The translations under genes and the position numbers were made by a program. A DNA stretch of 64,000 nt from Polyodon spathula (taxonomy: Eukaryota > Chordata > Actinopteri > Acipenseriformes > Polyodontidae). Each line of letters opens with the position of its first letter. Position 1 is the stretch's first letter. The notes below the pieces were generated by a model. That model saw nothing but the letters and a program-made list of their open reading frames with translations. It made no database searches and had not been told where the DNA came from. Shown here piece after piece: positions 59,929 through 64,000 of this stretch. The stretch spans positions 80,331,603 to 80,395,602 of the forward strand of contig NC_054535.1 of NCBI RefSeq assembly GCF_017654505.1. Reading direction: 5' to 3'.

Positions 59929-60582
59929 ATAATGAAATCATTTACCTTGGCTTTTCCAAGGAAAAATATTATGTTCAGTTTTGAACACTACTGAACTTGA
60001 TCTGATTTAATATCTACATAGTATTTATAATGTGTCTAATAAGTACCACATGAATTTATATTTCAGACTAGTAACAGTGGGCCCTAGTCACAAAGCTTTA
60101 ACTCAAGAGTTATCTAGAAAACCAAAATCTGGGGCTCCCGAGTGTTGCATCCAGTAAAGGCGCTCTGTGTCGAGTGCAAGATGCGCCCTATAGCCTGGAG
60201 ATTGCATGTCATTGCCGACCATGACCAGGGTTTTCCTAGGGAGCAGCGCACAATTGGCCAAGTACCACCCGGGTAGGGAGGGCTTATGTTGACAACGCAA
60301 TCAGTGGTTCATTGTGCACCAGTGACACATGTGCCTGATAGGGCTTCTGCGGGTCTGCAGTGGAGCCATTCAGATTTGTGTTGTATTGGTCCAGTGGCCT
60401 TGCTGTGGATCCGCCATGCACATATAGGGCCCACTGTTACTAGTCTGAAATATAAATTCATGTGGTACTTATTAGACACATTATAAATACTACGTAGATA
60501 TTAAATCAGATCAAGTTCAGTAGTGTTCAAAACTGAACATAATATTTTTCCTCAGAAAAACCAAGGTAAATGATTGCATTAT
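59929..60582. repeat. 158-bp inverted repeat, about 97% identical, around a SINE head
   Basis: The left arm 59929-60086 (ATAATGAAATCATTTACC... to GTGGGCCCTA) and the inverted right arm 60425-60582 differ at about five positions by eye. The 338-bp spacer holds the first part of a SINE (60131-60424). The rest of that SINE resumes directly after the right arm (60583-60735). Confidence 0.88.
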
Positions 60583-60735
60583 AATGCATGTTTTGTAGAC
60601 GCATGTTTCAGCCTTTGTTCCGAGTCACCGGAGGGTTGCAGCGGTGAACCGGGGTAAAAATAATATTTGGGCATTCCAAACTGGGGAGAAATCCAGGGTA
60701 AAAACCATTGGCGATGATTAAATTAAACTAGATTT
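60131..60735 (+). mobile_element. SINE (GGCTCCCGAGTGG family) split by an inverted copy of its flank
   Basis: The head 60131-60424 runs from GGGGCTCCCGAGTGTTGCAT to ATCCGCCATGCACATA. The tail 60583-60735 (AATGCATGTTTTGTAGACGC..., TTGGGCATTCCAAACTGGGG, then an A-rich end) completes the family layout. The intervening 158 bp is the right arm of the inverted repeat and not SINE sequence. Confidence 0.8.
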
Positions 60736-61036
60736 TTAAAAAAAAATTTTAACAAGAAAAAAAAAAAAAAGCAGCCCCAAGGGCATGGTGTAAAAGGACC
60801 CAAAATGGTTAATTTGTCTATTACAAAAAGCAATACCATTGGAAACATAAGTTTTACTTTAAAACAACTTTATCCTGCTGACATCCATAATACTCTGCAG
60901 GTCTGTCACCTTCCCTAATGCTTGAGTCCATGCAACTATTGATTTAATCATTATTGTGATCATTGATCTTATATAAGTCTTTTTGACCCACACAAAGTCT
61001 CTGAAATTGTGGTGATTACTCTGGTACAGATGTTCA

Positions 61037-61210
61037 TCATGCACATTCTTTGTCAGGAAGCTCATACGGTTTGGTTTTCTTTTTCAGCTTTTCTTCCCTT
61101 TTCCGCATCATCTCCTTGAAAAGTTCCTCTTGCTGCTTCTGTTTTTCTTCCAGTTCTTCGCGCTCCTTTTCCTCTTCCTCCTTCAGCTTGATCTGGAGTT
61201 CTTTTGCCCA
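61037..61210 (-). CDS. TMEM232: terminal coding exon of the TMEM232 candidate
   Basis: The acceptor is tgtgttttag (minus strand, ending at 61211). The exon has 57 codons and TGA (61039-61037), phase 0. More than half of the residues are Glu, Lys or Gln in heptad-compatible spacing, and the end is KTKPYELPDKECA. Codons are GC-richer than the flanks and no stop interrupts, supporting a real exon. A variant ATTAAA (TTTAAT at 60943-60948) lies about 90 bp downstream as a possible polyadenylation signal. Confidence 0.85.
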   Translation of the reverse strand, partial: WAKELQIKLKEEEEKEREELEEKQKQQEELFKEMMRKREEKLKKKTKPYELPDKECA

Positions 61211-63104
61211 CTAAAACACAAACAGATTATCAAAAGGATGCCAATGTGTTTCACAGTGGAGTAGTGTGCAGTTCTTCAAACAATTTCATCAGCACTGCTT
61301 TTGTCCCATGTACTAAATCAAACTTCTGAGTTCAACACATATATGTGTACCACGTCAGTGGTTGCTGATCTACAAATTACAGACCGTATCAGGAAGAAAG
61401 GTCCAGCTACAGCTGATACATTCCACTATGTCAGAGGGAATTGTTCGACTTTGAACAAGGCGTCATATTTGGGTGCCATATTAGTGGCAAGAGAAATTGG
61501 AAGACTAGTGAGATGACCAGACATCCACAAACAACTGTGTTGAATGTGATATCGCAGTGGGAGGACAAAAGGATAAAAGCCATTGCTGCTAGACTGGGAG
61601 TCAAGTACTGAAACAAATTCTCAAATCAAAATGGAGCACAGTGCAAAGAATGAAGACATTTTCTGCTCAAGTCTTACCCTGACAGCTCACAACATGACAA
61701 AATAGATAATGGGTATGGTTGGGTAGTGGCCCAACGCTTTTTTCCAAAACGCTGTACAGTATGTGCTGGCCTGTACCTGCTGTAAGTAGGGACTACAACA
61801 GTAAACATAATGACATTCCTTTACTAAACTAGTTAACGAGCATCATCCAATAAAGGAATATTACACAAAATTATCAAATATATTGTCTAAAACTCAAAAT
61901 CAATGCAATATTTTTTTTTTTTCATGGCAGCTCAGTGAAATCTATACTTTACATTTTGGCGCCATTGCTAGATCAACGGGAGTTCTTTATAATAAACTTT
62001 TATTCTGAGAAATTCAGATCAACATTAAAAAAAAAAATAAAAACTAAAAACATCAAGACTACTATGCTTGAAGCAAGCATGCAAATTGATTACTCCCTTT
62101 GATAGGAAAATGTAATGCTAATGTATATTTTTTAAGTGAACTGTCATATTCTTTATGATGTGCTTATAAAATATGTATATTCCCTAAAAACATTAGTCCT
62201 TTTTGGACATGAAGCCCTAGGTTTGAGGTTAAGCATGTTAATTTGCTGTGTTAATGAATCCTTACATTTGAAGCACACATTGACAACTCATTAACCTCTC
62301 TGTAGAATGTTACTGCAGGTTTACAGACTTGACAAAGTTTTGAGATCAATCAGCTACTAGGAACCGGAGGGGCTGAATGGCTCCCTCTCGTTTGTAAATT
62401 CTCTTATGTAAATATTAACACAACCTCACAATAGTATTCTGATACTGACTATTGAGTTGTTAAAAACCTATTCACGTTTTTTCTTTTGCTATGAATTAGG
62501 TTTCCCTTGTGCACTGAAAAATTTTTTGTAGGGTTATTTTTTTGTCGACTAGAGCATTTATGTGTAAAGTGTTTTATAAAATCTGTAGTATGAAAACTTT
62601 TAATACAGTATAGCCAATTCAAATAAAACAAGTTCAATGGTTCAGATGTCTGTTTGCTCAATTAGAAAACATGCTAAATCTTTGTTTAAGCATGTTTCAT
62701 GTAAGTTTGTTGCATTATAAAAATGTTTACCATTTGGGTTATTTTGCAACCAAAAGATAAAGTATTTATACATTTTTATGCTGGCCTGAATTTCTTTGTC
62801 TGCACTGAATATTCAATGTATTCATGTATTTATAAACCCTTTGTCTTACACTGTTTCTCAATGGCATTTATCATGATTAAGGAAGGGACTTTTAAAGAGT
62901 ATGCCTATCCTCAGCTTAATGTGAGTGTCCAGAATGGTTTAGAAGTAAATTTGGCACACAATCAAATATTAAATATATTATAGTAGCTACTACATCTACC
63001 TGTACTTTACCTGATCCTCTACCACCTTTAGCAGATCATTATCTGTCCTGTTGTTAAAGCTTGTAGGGGGTTTATAAGTAGCTTCGGCCAACTGAATTTC
63101 TTTT
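61037..63104 (-). CDS. TMEM232: C-terminal two exons of a gene, TMEM232 candidate (partial)
   Basis: Two minus-strand exons (63104-63011 and 61210-61037) join in phase to about 88 residues: KEIQLAEATYKPPTSFNNR, NDLLKVVEDQ, WAKELQIKLKEEEEKEREEL, a long Glu/Lys/Gln helix, then KKTKPYELPDKECA and TGA. Splice sites are cag/AAAAG, CAG/gtaaag and ttttag/TGGGC. The charged helix is likely a single helix or coiled coil, and no membrane segment is in this part. The symbol rests on synteny: in human, TMEM232 lies next to MAN2A1, on the opposite strand and tail to tail, as here. I cannot verify the C-terminal sequence from memory. Mouse work, as I recall, links TMEM232 to the sperm flagellum. Upstream exons lie beyond the window. 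Another coiled-coil gene is the alternative. Confidence 0.55.
61211..63010 (-). other. intron of the TMEM232 candidate, 1.8 kb
   Basis: AT-rich. It contains a CR1-like tail fragment (62343-62408) and a frame-broken stretch at 61440-61620 that may descend from a transposase N-terminus (TTVLNVISQWE-like), too decayed to assign. Confidence 0.6.
62343..62408 (+). mobile_element. CR1-like LINE 3'-tail fragment
   Basis: GGAGGGGCTGAATGGCTCCC and CTCGTTTGTAAATTCTCTTA are the complement of the 3' end of the copy at 43546, so the fragment is in plus orientation. Confidence 0.65.
63011..63104 (-). CDS. TMEM232: penultimate exon of the TMEM232 candidate
   Basis: A 94-nt exon from acceptor gtttcag to donor gtaaag. 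Its first base finishes a codon split with an exon outside the window. The 31 full codons read KEIQLAEATYKPPTSFNNR then TDNDLLKVVEDQ and end in phase 0, matching the start of the terminal exon. Confidence 0.8.
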
Positions 63105-63385
63105 CTGAAACAAGCAAACAAACACAAACAAATACATAAAGTTTAATGCGCTTCAGTATGAGAGCTATAGCGCTACCAAACATGTCAAGTGTTAAAACAA
63201 AGTAATTACCTTCTCGTGTATTGCGCATATCCTTGCAATCTCTATTTCCATAGTATCACGATTGCTTTGACATTTATTAATCGCATAGATAAGTGCAGAG
63301 ACCTCTCCGAGTGAGAGACCTCTCTTTTTCATTAATGTAACTCATTGCTTTTTTTTTTTTTTTTTTTTTTTTAATAATAACACCC

Positions 63386-63823
63386 TGTGACAGAATGATG
63401 TGTGTGATGAAGTCAGGCAAGAAGCAGGAAGAGACAGACACTGCAAGCACGGTGCAAAAAGGTGCTTGCGTTGTGTTAATTTTAAGAAACAAAATAAATA
63501 CTTAAACAAGTATTTATTGCTCGCCAAGCAAAATAAAAAGATTAAACAAAAACAAAAACACTTACTTTTTCTTTATTTTTAATTCTCTCTCTCCGCTTTC
63601 GTTCATCCTCCTGAGCACCCCCCCCCCCTCCCCTCCTCAGAGTGCAGAGAGCTGCGAACTTTTATAATAGTGACGAGGGATTAACTTTCGCCATCATAAA
63701 TATATACAATAAATCATAATGAAATACAAACACAAATACAAAATAATGAACTACAAAGGGGTACCCCATTACAAAATAAACAAATAATAAACAGTCCTGT
63801 GCAGGGCTCCTCACCCTGTCATA
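63386..63823 (-). mobile_element. solo LTR of the TGTGACAG family, 5-bp target duplication CACCC
   Basis: Starts TGTGACAGAATGATG and ends CTGTCATA, the counterpart of CTGTCACA in the copy at 37876. CACCC flanks both sides (63381-63385 and 63824-63828). AATAAA on the minus strand (TTTATT at 63508) lies about 120 bp before the element's end. It is 438 bp long. The open frames over its T/A-rich parts are artefacts. Confidence 0.78.
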
Positions 63824-64000
63824 CACCCCCTCCAGGAGTATACTGCAACAAGCCAGGCAACACATCTGAATGATCAAGGGAAGCCTGGGTTTCAACTTAA
63901 AATTGTGCAGGATTTCTGAACTTTTTGCAAGGAACTCCAATGGAACAGGAGCTAAGAACAGAAAAGCAGCCACTACACCTCAGTGTGGGGATGACATGTA

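Overview
This window looks like nuclear DNA of a ray-finned fish, probably an early-branching, non-teleost one. A sturgeon or paddlefish is my best guess. The basis is split GT-AG genes with long introns, an AT-rich background, and many decayed fish-type transposons. These include Tc1/mariner, hAT and Tigger-type MITEs, L1/Tx1-, L2- and CR1-like LINEs, tRNA-derived SINEs, solo LTRs and a tyrosine-recombinase element. The SINE beginning GGCTCCCGAGTGG and several of the LTRs resemble repeats I remember from sturgeon genomes, so the species guess rests on memory and has not been searched.

Left third (about 1-24.5 kb, + strand): the last five coding exons of MAN2A1, Golgi alpha-mannosidase II, at 1501-1642, 15424-15557, 18886-19080, 22296-22406 and 23072-23224. 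They join in frame into about 244 C-terminal residues ending at a TGA, and every visible junction is GT-AG. The first intron here is 13.8 kb and is packed with nested transposons: an L1 relic split by a SINE with a 16-bp target duplication and by an LTR-like insert, a Tigger-type MITE, a solo LTR, microsatellites, and a full-length Tc1 transposon with an intact DD34E transposase inside an older, rearranged Tc1 relic. Smaller repeats (hAT MITE, minus-strand solo LTR, SINE, foldback MITE) lie in the remaining introns and between them.

Middle (about 24.5-61 kb): intergenic. It holds a decayed Tc1 copy, an L2-type LINE, a Gag-like/tyrosine-recombinase element with no visible reverse transcriptase, several solo LTRs (two of one family with 5-bp target duplications), a CR1-like LINE, SINE copies in both orientations, a perfect 22-bp hairpin, and a GC-richer 3-kb block at 51.4-54.6 kb. 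That block is built of 170-210 bp tandem units plus other repeated modules. Near 60 kb a SINE is split by an inverted copy of its own upstream flank.

Right end (61-64 kb, - strand): the two C-terminal exons of a gene ending in a charged, Glu/Lys-rich helix. From position and orientation, tail-to-tail with MAN2A1 as in human, TMEM232 is the best candidate, but I cannot confirm it by alignment.

I see no prokaryotic operon, CRISPR array, rRNA gene or functional tRNA gene. The two host genes are ordinary. The unusual content is in the repeats: the inverted-duplicated Tc1 relic, the inverted repeat that splits a SINE, the complex tandem block, and the RT-less Gag-like/recombinase element.
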